Assembly (NCBI RefSeq): GCF_001294455.1
Contig: NZ_LIKT01000018.1
Location: forward strand, 1 to 64,000
Direction of reading: 5' to 3'
Origin: Phaeobacter sp. 11ANDIMAR09
Lineage (GTDB): Bacteria > Pseudomonadota > Alphaproteobacteria > Rhodobacterales > Rhodobacteraceae
Length of the DNA: 64,000 bases
A program made the translations under genes and the position numbers. Of the stretch, positions 8,464 through 17,756 are shown piece after piece (within the stretch, counting starts at the first letter, position 1; each line of letters starts with the position of its first letter). The notes under the pieces are model-generated. The model had not been told where the DNA came from, made no database searches, and saw nothing but the letters and a program-made list of their open reading frames with translations.

Positions 8464-9457
8464 GGGCTGTTTCCTTCGAATGGGCCGGATCAATCGGCAG
8501 GTAGAATTCGGTAATGCCGCGCGCACCTTCATGGCGACCGGCTTGAATGATCACATCGATCGAGCGTGTGATGTAGTCGTTCATGTCCTGGTAGGTCATG
8601 GGCACGTCGGTTTTCAGGGCGGCGATGGCGAGGCGCTGCACCGCCAGTTGCGGCGTTTCAGCGTGCAGGGTAGTAAGTGAGCCACCATGGCCGGTGTTGA
8701 TCGCCTCGAGGAAGGTCATAGCCTCTTTGCCGCGTACTTCGCCTAGGACGATGCGGTCCGGCCGCATGCGCAGGGTGGAGGTCAGCAGGACATCAGCGCT
8801 GCGCGTGGCTTCATCGCGGTCAGACATCAGGGTGACGACATTGGGCTGCGTTGGGCGTAGCTCGGCGGCTTCTTCGATGGTAATGATGCGCTCGTCAGAG
8901 GGAACGAAGGAGAGGATCTTGCGCGCCGTGACGGTTTTGCCGGTCGAGGTGCCGCCAGAGACGATCATGTTGAGCTTGTGGAACACACAGAACTTGATCG
9001 CGGCGTCGATATCACCCGTGGCCACGACATTGCGCAGCTCGGCGTTGCGCTTGCGCCTTGCACCCTCGTTGCTGCGCTCTTTTCCGAAGAGATAGGACAG
9101 CTTGATCTTTTCCAGCGGCAGGTCAGCGAAGAACCTCAAGGAAATCGCATAGCCACCATCAACGGCGGGGGGCTGGATGACCTGCGCCCGGATTGGGCGG
9201 TCACGGTAGGTAATGCTGACCGAGACGATGGGTTTCGTTCGGCTGAGCGTGGTGTTCGCGGCGGAAGCAACCTGATTGCCAAGGTCCTTGATCTCGTTCT
9301 GCGTGAGCCGCCGATTGACGGGCCGCATAAAGTGATCCCCCTGAAACTCGGCCCACAACTTGCCGTCGGGATTGATGCAAAGCTCGATCAGCTTCGGATC
9401 ACGCGCCTCGGGGATCTTGTCCATCGAGCTTTGCAGATAGCTGGCCGCCATGATCAA
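8456..9457 (-). CDS. virB11: VirB11-family T4SS ATPase
   Basis: A 333-residue hexameric traffic ATPase that powers pilus assembly and substrate transfer at the cytoplasmic face. Walker A GGTSTGKT lies at 168-175, followed by an Asp/Glu-containing box (IITIEEAAEL) and the His box region GHGGSLTTLHAET. The start overlaps the virB10 stop codon by 4 nt (ATGA); a second in-frame ATG lies two codons later. Length and motifs fit the family well. Confidence 0.95.
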   Translation of the reverse strand: MIMAASYLQSSMDKIPEARDPKLIELCINPDGKLWAEFQGDHFMRPVNRRLTQNEIKDLGNQVASAANTTLSRTKPIVSVSITYRDRPIRAQVIQPPAVDGGYAISLRFFADLPLEKIKLSYLFGKERSNEGARRKRNAELRNVVATGDIDAAIKFCVFHKLNMIVSGGTSTGKTVTARKILSFVPSDERIITIEEAAELRPTQPNVVTLMSDRDEATRSADVLLTSTLRMRPDRIVLGEVRGKEAMTFLEAINTGHGGSLTTLHAETPQLAVQRLAIAALKTDVPMTYQDMNDYITRSIDVIIQAGRHEGARGITEFYLPIDPAHSKETAHV

Positions 9458-10767
9458 AAAATCTCCAGATCACGATCGACCATCACGGTGACACGGGCAC
9501 CTTGATCGACATAGATCACGGGCGAGACGGAGAGATATTCGCCAATCACGCTTTGCGCGCTGTCTTGCAGGTCTTCGCCAATGCCTTCCAAGACATCAGA
9601 GGCTATCTCATCTTCGGTATTCTGGGCTGCCACGGCGGGCAAGGCTCCGATCAGCGAAATCAGGGCGGCTGACCCGAACCGAGTGCCAAAGCGGCTGTCG
9701 ACAAAGCCGGTCGTGCCAGACCTCCCCAGTTCGTCGCCACCAAAAGCACTGATTTCAACGGTCTGGTTGCTGGGCAGAATGATCCGGTCCCAGGCGATCG
9801 TCACGCGTTGTTGCGCGATGTCGAGGCCAGATTGATACCGTCCGATCAGACGTGCGCCTCGAGGGATCAGGATCCGCGAGCCGTCATAGGCGTGGACATC
9901 TTCCGATACCATGGCGCGGACCTGACCGGTGAGCGAGCTGTCGATTGCGGTCTCCAGCACCGCCTGGATCATCGTGCCCTGAACTACTGTGTTTGCCGGA
10001 TTCACGATCAACTGGGCTTGCGTCACCTCGGCGGGTTCAGCGCCATTGCGGACAAAGTCTGTGTCGCCATCAAGTCGCCGCTGCTGCGCAGCGGTTTCAT
10101 TGTTGCCGCCTCCGGTGCCGCCAAAGGCGATGATAGGACTGGCGATGCGGGCTTGGAGTTCCTCAAGTTCTGCTTGCCGCCGCCGCTCGAGCTCTTGAAG
10201 GCGCAGTTCTTCGGCCGTGGGGCCGGTTGGTGCGGGAGTGCGCGCGGTTTCCAGGCGTGCAAGTTCCAGATCGTTCTGCAGTCGCTGGATTTGTCGGGCA
10301 CGTTCTTCCAGTTCTTCGCGCAAAGCGGCCTGAGTTGCAGCGGCCTCACTGCGCAGGGCATCGATCTCTGCACCCAAAGTATCAAGCGCCTCCGTGTCAA
10401 CGGCAGGGGTCTCGGGTGCTGGCGCGTTGCGCAGTGCTTCAAGTTCAGACCGCATGGCGTCCATTTGCGCGCGCAGCTCTTCCGTCTCGCTGTCTGGTTC
10501 CAGCTCTGGCGGTGGCGAAGTGTCTATCGGTGCAGGGGGTGACTCTATCGCGCCAAAACCCGGTCCCGCTGCTTGGAACTCATCCGGTGAGGCTGTTTCC
10601 AGGCTATCGGGTTCAGAGCCGCCAGAGAACAACAGCAAGAGGCCGCCAAGTGCGGCGATTGCCGCAATGCCTAGGGCAATCGTGCCAGCAGAAGGTCGCG
10701 ATTTTTGGTTTTGTGGTTTTCCTTCAAGCGCTTCGAGGCGCTTCTTAAGCTCAGCTGTTTCACTCAT
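9454..10767 (-). CDS. virB10: VirB10-family T4SS core protein
   Basis: A 437-residue bitopic inner-membrane protein. A membrane segment near 27-46 is followed by a proline-rich linker, a long coiled coil (roughly 80-200, rich in Glu, Leu and Arg) and the C-terminal TrbI/VirB10 domain with GTMIQAVLETAI, RGARLIGRY and RVTIAWDRI. VirB10 spans the periplasm and links inner and outer membrane parts of the channel. It overlaps virB9 by 8 nt and virB11 by 4 nt. Confidence 0.95.
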   Translation of the reverse strand: MSETAELKKRLEALEGKPQNQKSRPSAGTIALGIAAIAALGGLLLLFSGGSEPDSLETASPDEFQAAGPGFGAIESPPAPIDTSPPPELEPDSETEELRAQMDAMRSELEALRNAPAPETPAVDTEALDTLGAEIDALRSEAAATQAALREELEERARQIQRLQNDLELARLETARTPAPTGPTAEELRLQELERRRQAELEELQARIASPIIAFGGTGGGNNETAAQQRRLDGDTDFVRNGAEPAEVTQAQLIVNPANTVVQGTMIQAVLETAIDSSLTGQVRAMVSEDVHAYDGSRILIPRGARLIGRYQSGLDIAQQRVTIAWDRIILPSNQTVEISAFGGDELGRSGTTGFVDSRFGTRFGSAALISLIGALPAVAAQNTEDEIASDVLEGIGEDLQDSAQSVIGEYLSVSPVIYVDQGARVTVMVDRDLEIF

Positions 10768-11455
10768 CGGGATTTGCCTCGCTCATCTCTTGGATGCAAA
10801 TCTCGTCCTCGCCGAGCCTGAGAACCCATCGATCGCTGACACCTGACACGCGGATCACTCCATCCGGTCGCGCGAGCGCATTCACGCTGCCCTCATTGCC
10901 GCCGGACCAACGAAAGATCGCAGGCAGCGGTGCGTTTGCGGCAAAGCGGAAGTAGGTGAAGGTGCCGTCGTCCCAGATTTCACGCGGAGTGATCTCGGAC
11001 CGTGCGCTGACGCCATAGGCGTGGTTGGCAGGTTGGCTTGCCGCCACACGCGATTGCTGGGGAGCGGACTCCGGATAGGTGAAGCGGATGACATAGAAAG
11101 TCGGCGAGCTCGCCTCGGTGACGTTGAAATAGTAACTGCGCCGGTTGGTATAGACGTTGATGTTGGTATGCGCGCCGCGCGATACCGGCTTGATCGCAAA
11201 AGCCTGGCCACCGGGCACGCCGTCCAGGAGAAACCCTTCAGTGTCGCCTGCAATGATTGAGCGGATTGTCTCGCCTTGGCCGAATTCAATGCTGGTCACA
11301 TGGGTCAGGCTGGTGCGGATGCGGTAGACCTGCCCATCCTGATAGGTGGCCAGTCGGACGCGGGCATCATAGGGGCCTTGTCGCGGCTGGGTTTCTGCAT
11401 AGGCGGTTCCGGCAAGCGGAACAAAGAAGATGAGGATCAGGAACAGGCGACGCAT
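10760..11455 (-). CDS. virB9: VirB9-family T4SS outer-membrane core protein
   Basis: A 231-residue periplasmic protein with a signal peptide (MRRLFLILIFFVPLAGTAYA, cleavage likely after AYA). The N-terminal beta domain (VRLATYQDGQVYRI) and the C-terminal CagX/VirB9 region with the FRFAANAPLPAIF and RWVLRLG motifs are recognisable. VirB9 forms the outer-membrane ring with VirB7 and VirB10. It begins 3 bp after virB8 and overlaps virB10. Confidence 0.93.
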   Translation of the reverse strand: MRRLFLILIFFVPLAGTAYAETQPRQGPYDARVRLATYQDGQVYRIRTSLTHVTSIEFGQGETIRSIIAGDTEGFLLDGVPGGQAFAIKPVSRGAHTNINVYTNRRSYYFNVTEASSPTFYVIRFTYPESAPQQSRVAASQPANHAYGVSARSEITPREIWDDGTFTYFRFAANAPLPAIFRWSGGNEGSVNALARPDGVIRVSGVSDRWVLRLGEDEICIQEMSEANPDE

Positions 11456-11458
11456 TGG

Positions 11459-12109
11459 TTACTCCAAGCGATCCGAGCGGATCGCGTATTCGGTGACGGT
11501 GAAGCCGAAGGGGTTCTGCCAGACGTCGTCAATTGACCGGCTGTTCTCGGGTCGAAACTCAAACATAAGCGTTGCGGTGAAGAGCCCGTTTTGACTGCCG
11601 CGCGGCGAGCTGAGCCGCTTGCGCAGGCGCACCTGGGCACGATTGGTACTGATATGGGTGATCGACAGAACCTCGACTTCAAGGCGGGCATCTGTGCCGT
11701 AGCTGTCGGGCGGATAGGCCTCATGGCCGCTGGTCCAAAGCGCGCGCAGTCCTATAGCGGCCGCGCCGTCAGACTGGTCCAGGACCCGCCGCACACGCAC
11801 ATCATTGTCGAGCTGGTTGTATGTCTCTCGATCTATGACATAGCGGTAGACCTGTGCTTCGATGATAGCGGGGCGTTCCGTGAGTGAGACCGCTTCAACC
11901 ATGGCATTGGGGAGGGCCATGCCGGTTTCGCTATCAAAGGGCACGATCATGGGCGGCGGGTCCACATCGAACAGGGCCACGAGGGCAGCGGCGAGGCAAC
12001 CTGCCATGCCAAACGCCATGCCTGTCAGCCCCAGTTTCCGCCACAAGAGCTCGCGTCGTCGTGCGCCGTAGACGAGCTCTTCTTCGATGATTTCTGCCTC
12101 ACTGTTCAT
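11459..12109 (-). CDS. virB8: VirB8-family T4SS inner-membrane protein
   Basis: A 216-residue bitopic protein. One membrane segment (about 26-48) is followed by a periplasmic VirB8 domain with ETYNQLDNDVRVRRVLDQS. Start ATG 12109 is chosen because it follows the virB5 stop by 4 bp; the frame continues upstream into virB5 but that extension has no VirB8 features. VirB8 nucleates channel assembly. The C-terminus ENPFG-like WQNPFGFTVTEYAI is typical. Confidence 0.92.
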   Translation of the reverse strand: MNSEAEIIEEELVYGARRRELLWRKLGLTGMAFGMAGCLAAALVALFDVDPPPMIVPFDSETGMALPNAMVEAVSLTERPAIIEAQVYRYVIDRETYNQLDNDVRVRRVLDQSDGAAAIGLRALWTSGHEAYPPDSYGTDARLEVEVLSITHISTNRAQVRLRKRLSSPRGSQNGLFTATLMFEFRPENSRSIDDVWQNPFGFTVTEYAIRSDRLE

Positions 12110-12113
12110 AGGA

Positions 12114-12893
12114 TCAGTTCGCGCGCAGCTCTGGCAAGGTGAAGTCCATGTAGCGGCGCTCTGCGGCAAGCGTGGCGGCATCCACCACGCCGGACTGGCC
12201 CGCGCCGACGGTCTGAATGGCTTCGAGTTCCCACATGCGCGTCATGGCAATCGCCAGTTCGGCTGTAACGCGTGTGTTGTGATCGACAGCCTCCTTGAGC
12301 GTTTCCATGTCTGGGATCAATGAGACCAGCTGCTCGACCCGCTCGAGAGACTGCGCGGCCTCTTCATAGCTGTTTTCAGCGGCTGCCGACATGACGGCCC
12401 CGGTGCCTGCCTGACTGGCAATGCGCTCCGCCCCTGGATTGCCGCTGCTGGCCATGTCGGACAGGCTGTCTTGATCAAAGCCCGCATCCTCTAGGGCTTG
12501 CGTCATGCGGCCTTCCATCTGAGGGGCGGCGTTGCCGATGAGGCCGCTGAAATCGCCGCTTTGGATTTGCCGTATGGTGCCAAGGAGGTCGCCGAATTCC
12601 TGATCGAGAAGCCCGTCGAGATCACCACCCATGGCCATCTCGATAATATCCGTCGCGCCAGTCAGGGCGGCGTAGGTCTCATTGAGTGTGTCGAGTTGCT
12701 GCTGCACCAGGTCGAGCTGCTCGAAAAGCGTGTCGAGCTGGTCGGTCTGGATCCCGAAATCCTCCAGCATCTGCTGCAGCTGGCGAATTTCCTGGGCGAT
12801 GTTGCGCGTGTCGACCGTCGGCACGCCTTGAGCAATTGCAGGAGACGCAACCAACAATGCGCAGGTGGCTACGGCAGAAAGAAAGCGGATCAT
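12114..12893 (-). CDS. virB5: VirB5-family minor pilin protein
   Basis: A 259-residue secreted protein with a signal peptide ending ASPAIA and a long helical, Gln-rich region (QEIRQLQQMLEDFGIQTD). VirB5 proteins sit at the pilus tip and help contact recipients. The mature N-terminus begins QGVPTVD, nearly the same as that of the lytic transglycosylase encoded just upstream (QGVPTFD), which suggests a shared origin or a shared docking element. It overlaps that gene by 4 nt. Confidence 0.85.
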   Translation of the reverse strand: MIRFLSAVATCALLVASPAIAQGVPTVDTRNIAQEIRQLQQMLEDFGIQTDQLDTLFEQLDLVQQQLDTLNETYAALTGATDIIEMAMGGDLDGLLDQEFGDLLGTIRQIQSGDFSGLIGNAAPQMEGRMTQALEDAGFDQDSLSDMASSGNPGAERIASQAGTGAVMSAAAENSYEEAAQSLERVEQLVSLIPDMETLKEAVDHNTRVTAELAIAMTRMWELEAIQTVGAGQSGVVDAATLAAERRYMDFTLPELRAN

Positions 12894-14038
12894 CGGAGGG
12901 CCTCCAGATCGAATTGCATGAAGTCTTGTTCGCGGGCCTGCGCGGCCGCCATGGCCAGCGCTTCCGCGCTGAGCGGGCGGGTGTGGGCGGCCTTGAGGCG
13001 CGTGCGGATGGCGATCAGGCGGGCGAGTTCGGCCCGCGCGTAGGTGTTGAGCGACATGGCCGCGTGAATGTCATCTGTCTCGCCAATGCGCCTGATGATG
13101 TCCTGCACGCGCAACGCGGCCGCTTGCACGGAGACCAAGGAGTAATCGCCATATACGCCTGCGCCGAAGGAGGTCAGGCTCATTGTAGAGTTTGCGAGCA
13201 AGACGGGATCAATGGTGCCGAGCGCGTCAACGCCGCCGACACGGGCAAGGTAGAGATTGTAGCGCTCGGGGATCACCTGGACGTAGTGCTGGGTCTCAGC
13301 AAAGGGTGGCACGCCACCGTAGCGCTGCACATTGCCGGGACCGGCATTGTAGGCCGCGAGCCCGTGAATGATGTTGCCGTCAAACATGGCCAACATCTGC
13401 GCCAGATAGCGCGCGCCGCCCGTGACCTGGATGTAAGGGTTTTCATAGTAGGCCGGGTAAATCCCGAGATCCTGCGCCGTTCCGGGCATAATCTGGGTCA
13501 GACCGAATGCGCCGACAGGGGAACGCGCGCCGATGGTGAAGCGGCTTTCTTGCCAGATCAAGGCCTGTAATAGGCAGCGCCATTGCTTGGGCGATAAGCC
13601 CGCCGCGCGCACACCTGACATATGATGCGTTTCCTGAGACGCACGAATGATCAGCTGCTCGATTGAACCAGAGGCGTCGCCGAACATCTGAGCCGCGCCT
13701 GGGTTCGGGTCGACCGGGCCATAAAGCGTTTCTGCAGCACTCTCAGGCGAAGAACCAGTTTCCAAACTCGCGACCAATGCGCCGGGATTCCCGCTGGCCA
13801 ACGTCGTGGAATTGAGGATGTTTTCCAGCGCCTGGAGTTGTTCTTGCTCGAGCGCCTCAAGCTCTTCTTCTTTGGTCAACCGATCCTGCTGCAGCGCCAG
13901 ATCTTGTTCGCCCTGCTGCAGCACGCGCTCGCGTTGCAAGAACATGCCCGCATCAAATGTGGGCACACCTTGGGCATAGGCCAACGGCGCGGAGAAACAG
14001 ACCAAGCCCGCAAAGATATGCAGGCGGTGCTTACTCAC
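12890..14038 (-). CDS. Lytic transglycosylase with VirB5-like N-terminus
   Basis: A 382-residue periplasmic protein. A signal peptide (to ...LAYA) is followed by a coiled coil (about 32-75) and then an SLT lysozyme-like domain: WQESRF holds the catalytic Glu164, followed by GAFGLTQIMPGTA and AAYNAGPGNV. It should cut peptidoglycan locally to let the channel through. The GTG start at 14038 is chosen because it overlaps the stop of the preceding lipoprotein gene (GTGAGTAA) and gives a clean signal peptide. This is the second lytic transglycosylase in the operon. Confidence 0.88.
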   Translation of the reverse strand: MSKHRLHIFAGLVCFSAPLAYAQGVPTFDAGMFLQRERVLQQGEQDLALQQDRLTKEEELEALEQEQLQALENILNSTTLASGNPGALVASLETGSSPESAAETLYGPVDPNPGAAQMFGDASGSIEQLIIRASQETHHMSGVRAAGLSPKQWRCLLQALIWQESRFTIGARSPVGAFGLTQIMPGTAQDLGIYPAYYENPYIQVTGGARYLAQMLAMFDGNIIHGLAAYNAGPGNVQRYGGVPPFAETQHYVQVIPERYNLYLARVGGVDALGTIDPVLLANSTMSLTSFGAGVYGDYSLVSVQAAALRVQDIIRRIGETDDIHAAMSLNTYARAELARLIAIRTRLKAAHTRPLSAEALAMAAAQAREQDFMQFDLEALR

Positions 14039-14189
14039 TGAGACTACCAATCGGCCCGAGCAGCTCGAAATTGCAGTTGCTGTGACTGACCTCTGCAAAC
14101 GAGTTGAAGCATTCAGCTTCGGACGGTCGGTATTCCGCGCAGGCTGTTAGGGTCAAAAGGGTGAGGGTCAGAACGCAAAGTCTACGCAT
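14031..14189 (-). CDS. Small lipoprotein, VirB7-like or entry-exclusion type
   Basis: A 52-residue protein with a lipoprotein signal (MRRLCVLTLTLLTLTAC, lipobox cysteine at 17) and a short mature part with two more cysteines. ATG 14189 overlaps the virB4 stop region by 8 nt, and the gene overlaps the downstream transglycosylase. No separate virB7 is visible in the operon, so this may be the VirB7 counterpart that anchors the outer-membrane ring. A TrbK-like entry-exclusion lipoprotein is the alternative. Confidence 0.7.
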   Translation of the reverse strand: MRRLCVLTLTLLTLTACAEYRPSEAECFNSFAEVSHSNCNFELLGPIGSLSE

Positions 14190-16548
14190 CAATCTGTCTC
14201 CAAAAATCGGGGTTCTGGCGATAATCTGCACCGACCAGTGCTTCGCCCTTTTCCATGCCGCCAAGGATCGTGAGGTAGGGCCCAAGGGCGCTCAGATCGG
14301 CATCGATCACCACCGAGCCTTGATCATCGCGCACCAACGCCAGACGGGAGTTGCTGCCTGTGCCGAGCAGAACGCTGAGTTCTTTTTCAGTGAGGCCCAG
14401 CATGGTGTAATCGCTGGATGAGGCGCGGATGTTAGGAAGCAAGAGCTGCGTTGGCACAGCCTCGACAATTGTCTTGCCGGTGCGGGTTTTATCGAGCTGG
14501 CTTGCGTATTGGGTCATCATCACAACGACTGCGTTTTGTTTGCGCGCGGTCACAAGCCAATTGCTCAGGCGGTCGGCAAAATAGGGGTTATCCAGCGCCT
14601 TCCAGGCTTCATCAATGATGATCAGCGTCGGCTTGCGATCCTCGATCACCCGCTCCACCCGTCGAAACAGGTAGGACAGGACCGCCATGCGTTCTTTCTC
14701 ACTTTCGCTGTCGAGAATGCCGGTCAGGTCAAACCCCACGACATCACCATCGAGCGAGAAGGTATCCTCGGTGCTTTGCCCGAATATCCAGCCATAGCGG
14801 CCATCTGAGGTCCATTCCTGTATCCGCTCAAACAGATCCCCTTCATCCGCCCCGGCCACAAAGAGTGAGGCCAAATCCTGCCAGTTGCGAAGCGCGGCGT
14901 CGCTCGCCCCGGCGTTCTGGCGCACCACTTCTTGGATGCGGTTGATCTGGACCGGGCTTAGAGGCTTGTCAGCACGATGTAACAGCGTCGCCAACCAATC
15001 CGACAGCCAGGCTTGCCCGCGTCCGTCGATTTCTGTGCGCAGCGGGTTTAGGCCTGTCGCTTCTCCAGCCTTAATAGCACTGTATCGCCCGCCATTGGCC
15101 CGCACGGCCATTTCCATGCCCGCGCGATAGTCGAAGACGAACACGCGCGCGTCGCAACGCCAGGCTTGGGTCATGAGGAATGCTGACAACACCGACTTGC
15201 CGGAGCCAGGGCGACCGAGGATCAAGGTGTGCCCGCCTGTCGGCTCTTTGTCCGGCTGACCCGTCTCATGGTAGTTGAAAAGGAAGCCCGAGCGTTCAGG
15301 TGTCGGGAACAGGGTAATCGGTTTGCCCCAAGGCACCTGATGGCCAGGTTTGCCCAGTTGACCGCGATGAAGCGCTGCGAGGTCGGCAAAGTTCGTGTTG
15401 GTGATGGCGGCCTTGCGGCTGCGCATCTGCCCATTGCCCGGATGCTGCGCGAAATAATGGGTCCGCGCCGCAAAGCTCTCGTTCACCAGATTGACGCCTT
15501 CGCTGGCCGCGATGTTGCGCACCTCGGCAGCGATGGCTTCCAGCTTTTCCTCGGTCTCGGCGAAAACCGTCACCGTCATGTGATGATCGCCAAAGCTGAG
15601 GCGCTTGGATTCCAGATCGTCGAGCGCGTCGACCAGTTCTTCGGCGAGGGAAATCGCGCCGTCATCGCTGGCCTTCATCAGACGCTGTTGGCGCTTGATC
15701 CGGCTGGCCATGATGTTGCTGTTGATCGGCGTGAAGGAGTGTGTGACCACCATGTCGACGGGCAGGTTCAGCTCATCGAACATGGTGCAGTTGGTTTTGG
15801 CCGGATAGGTCTTGATCGCAAAGCTGGTGCCAAACCGCTTTCCCGCTGTCCCGTCGTCGAGCGCAAAGCCGCGCCCCTGAAACGTGACACGCGTATTGGC
15901 CACATCATCGGCAATGACGCTAAAGCGGGATTTCGCGAAGAGCGGTCGCTCTTGGCCAATATTGAGTGCCCCGAGGAACCCGAGTAATTCGCCGCTTTCA
16001 GCTCCAAGAAGGCGCGGGCTCATCTCTGCGAAAGACGAGAGCAGAAAACCGACGACCTCCTCGAGCTTGCGCAGCTGCTTGGTTGTCTGTTCTTTCAGCT
16101 GCGCGATTGAATCTGCACGTTTCAGGCGCAGCCGAGCGCCGAGGGGAGGACGTTTCAGAACTGTGAGTGTGAGCGTTTTGTCCCGCAGGCCCGCCCGCGC
16201 CATGGCCGTTTGCCATCGGCTATCCAGCTCTTGCGCAAACCCCTCATTGGGCACCGGTGACAAGGCGGTCTCGATCGCCTTGGAGACCTTGTGCACGTAG
16301 AAACTGTACTCTGACCCGATCTGCGCGATGATCGCAGCAAAGAGCGCGCGGATCTTCTCCAAATGCGCGTCATCGCTGGTCATACTGTTGACGCCATCAA
16401 GGCGGATGCACTGGAACAGCGCATTGCCGCGTGTGCGGATCGTCACGTCATTCACGAGGCTGACATAGGGCAGCATACTGGCCATCGGCCGCTCTTTGCG
16501 CGCCCAATCCGGCAGCACGGCAAGATCATCCGAAGGATCATGGCGCAT
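14182..16548 (-). CDS. virB4: VirB4-family T4SS ATPase
   Basis: A 788-residue cytoplasmic ATPase, full length for VirB4. The N-terminal CagE/TrbE/VirB domain is followed by the ATPase domain with Walker A GRPGSGKS (445-452) and Walker B LIIIDEAW (near 640). VirB4 energises pilus biogenesis and hands over substrate. It overlaps virB3 by 11 nt at its start and the small lipoprotein gene by 8 nt at its end. Confidence 0.96.
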   Translation of the reverse strand: MRHDPSDDLAVLPDWARKERPMASMLPYVSLVNDVTIRTRGNALFQCIRLDGVNSMTSDDAHLEKIRALFAAIIAQIGSEYSFYVHKVSKAIETALSPVPNEGFAQELDSRWQTAMARAGLRDKTLTLTVLKRPPLGARLRLKRADSIAQLKEQTTKQLRKLEEVVGFLLSSFAEMSPRLLGAESGELLGFLGALNIGQERPLFAKSRFSVIADDVANTRVTFQGRGFALDDGTAGKRFGTSFAIKTYPAKTNCTMFDELNLPVDMVVTHSFTPINSNIMASRIKRQQRLMKASDDGAISLAEELVDALDDLESKRLSFGDHHMTVTVFAETEEKLEAIAAEVRNIAASEGVNLVNESFAARTHYFAQHPGNGQMRSRKAAITNTNFADLAALHRGQLGKPGHQVPWGKPITLFPTPERSGFLFNYHETGQPDKEPTGGHTLILGRPGSGKSVLSAFLMTQAWRCDARVFVFDYRAGMEMAVRANGGRYSAIKAGEATGLNPLRTEIDGRGQAWLSDWLATLLHRADKPLSPVQINRIQEVVRQNAGASDAALRNWQDLASLFVAGADEGDLFERIQEWTSDGRYGWIFGQSTEDTFSLDGDVVGFDLTGILDSESEKERMAVLSYLFRRVERVIEDRKPTLIIIDEAWKALDNPYFADRLSNWLVTARKQNAVVVMMTQYASQLDKTRTGKTIVEAVPTQLLLPNIRASSSDYTMLGLTEKELSVLLGTGSNSRLALVRDDQGSVVIDADLSALGPYLTILGGMEKGEALVGADYRQNPDFWRQIDA

Positions 16549-16816
16549 AGCTGTCCCCCGAATGGATCTTGCGGTTCGGGGTAGGCGGCGTCTCCTGCAA
16601 GGCGGTGACCATCACCTCAAGAAAGGCCGGGTCCCAGTCAGCGGCTTTCCACAGCGCGGGATAGGCCAGAGCGGCAATGATGATCACCGGCCAGCTCTGG
16701 ACCCACAGAAACAGCAACACAAACCCAAACAGCCAAACCATGGCATACATGATCGGCAAGCCGATGAGCTTTGGCGGCCGGATTAGGCCCAGGAAGAGGC
16801 GGGTTTGCGTTGCCAT
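16538..16816 (-). CDS. virB3: VirB3-family T4SS protein
   Basis: A 92-residue protein with two closely spaced hydrophobic segments (about 18-55), preceded by RLFLGLIRPPKLIGLP, the usual VirB3 N-terminal pattern. It works with VirB4 at the inner membrane. The gene lies between virB2 (7 bp) and virB4 (overlap). Confidence 0.9.
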   Translation of the reverse strand: MATQTRLFLGLIRPPKLIGLPIMYAMVWLFGFVLLFLWVQSWPVIIIAALAYPALWKAADWDPAFLEVMVTALQETPPTPNRKIHSGDSYAP

Positions 16817-16823
16817 GCCGGAT

Positions 16824-17114
16824 TTACGCGCCCCAGATGGCGGTCACGATGGTCGGCGCAGCTGCGATGCCTGCGATCGCGACCAGTACCCAAAGAGCTT
16901 GGCGGAAGTCGAGGATGCCAAAGAGCCATGAAAGGAACACGCCGATCAAGGCCAAGGTCCCGATGACAATGCCCAAGGGGCCGGTGATCGTGTCGACGAT
17001 GCCCTGCAAAAGGTTCTGCACCGGGGAGAGGTCAATGCTTTGCGCAAAGGCCGGGTTGGCAATCATTAGACTGGCCAGAGCCAGCGACAGGATCGTACGA
17101 AATTGTATGTGCAT
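16824..17114 (-). CDS. virB2: VirB2-family major pilin precursor
   Basis: A 96-residue protein with a signal peptide ending NPAFA and two hydrophobic segments (about 45-66 and 73-93), the expected pilin form. It is the likely building block of the conjugative pilus. It shares one base with the end of the VirB1-like gene upstream and precedes virB3 by 7 bp. Confidence 0.9.
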   Translation of the reverse strand: MHIQFRTILSLALASLMIANPAFAQSIDLSPVQNLLQGIVDTITGPLGIVIGTLALIGVFLSWLFGILDFRQALWVLVAIAGIAAAPTIVTAIWGA

Positions 17115-17692
17115 CAGGAGGCTCCAGTCAGTCGATCACGCACGGCCATGACGCGGCGCACGTGGTTTTGGGTTTCTCGGTAAGGAGGTATGCCGCCATA
17201 GCGCGCGACCGCGTCAGGCCCCGCGTTATAGGCGGCGAGTGCGAGTTCGGGCGTGCCGAAATGCGCCAACATCATCAGGAGGTAACGGGCAGAGCCATCC
17301 AGATTGGCTTGCCAGTCATGCGGATCAACGCCGAGCTGCGCGGCAGTCACAGGCATCAACTGTCCGAGGCCAATCGCACCTGCGGAGCTGCGCGCGTTCG
17401 GGCGATAGGCGCTTTCAATCTCGATATTGGCTTGGAAGAGGGCCTGCCATTCCGTCACCGACAGACCCGCGCGACGCAACGCCGGGTGCCCGCCATAGCG
17501 ATGCGCGGTGCTTTCAAGTGCTGCGAGGATTTCAGGTCGGGGAACTGCTCGGGCGGGTGCAGGAGGCCGAGCATCAGGCTCAGGCGCTGCAAAGACGATC
17601 AGCTCTGGCGGGTTTGCACCAATCCCGTCGACATAACTTTGAGCGAAACCGGATTGGGGGGATTTGGTTTCCAGCTGGCCATCGGCCCGCAT
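17114..17692 (-). CDS. virB1: VirB1-like lytic transglycosylase (start uncertain)
   Basis: An SLT-domain protein with IEIESAYRPNARSSAGAIGLG (catalytic Glu in the first part) and AAYNAGPDAVARYGG. The listed ATG (17692) gives 192 residues. However, the same frame continues upstream through AKPLAVLAAIIAAPANS, which looks like a signal peptide. No ATG, GTG or TTG lies just before it; the next in-frame start is a TTG at 17830 inside the upstream gene. The true protein is therefore probably longer. As the first structural gene of the virB operon it fits VirB1. Confidence 0.8.
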   Translation of the reverse strand: MRADGQLETKSPQSGFAQSYVDGIGANPPELIVFAAPEPDARPPAPARAVPRPEILAALESTAHRYGGHPALRRAGLSVTEWQALFQANIEIESAYRPNARSSAGAIGLGQLMPVTAAQLGVDPHDWQANLDGSARYLLMMLAHFGTPELALAAYNAGPDAVARYGGIPPYRETQNHVRRVMAVRDRLTGAS

Positions 17693-17756
17693 GGAAAGCA
17701 CGAAGCCTTCAGAATTGGCGGGCGCAGCGATGATTGCTGCAAGGACGGCAAGTGGC

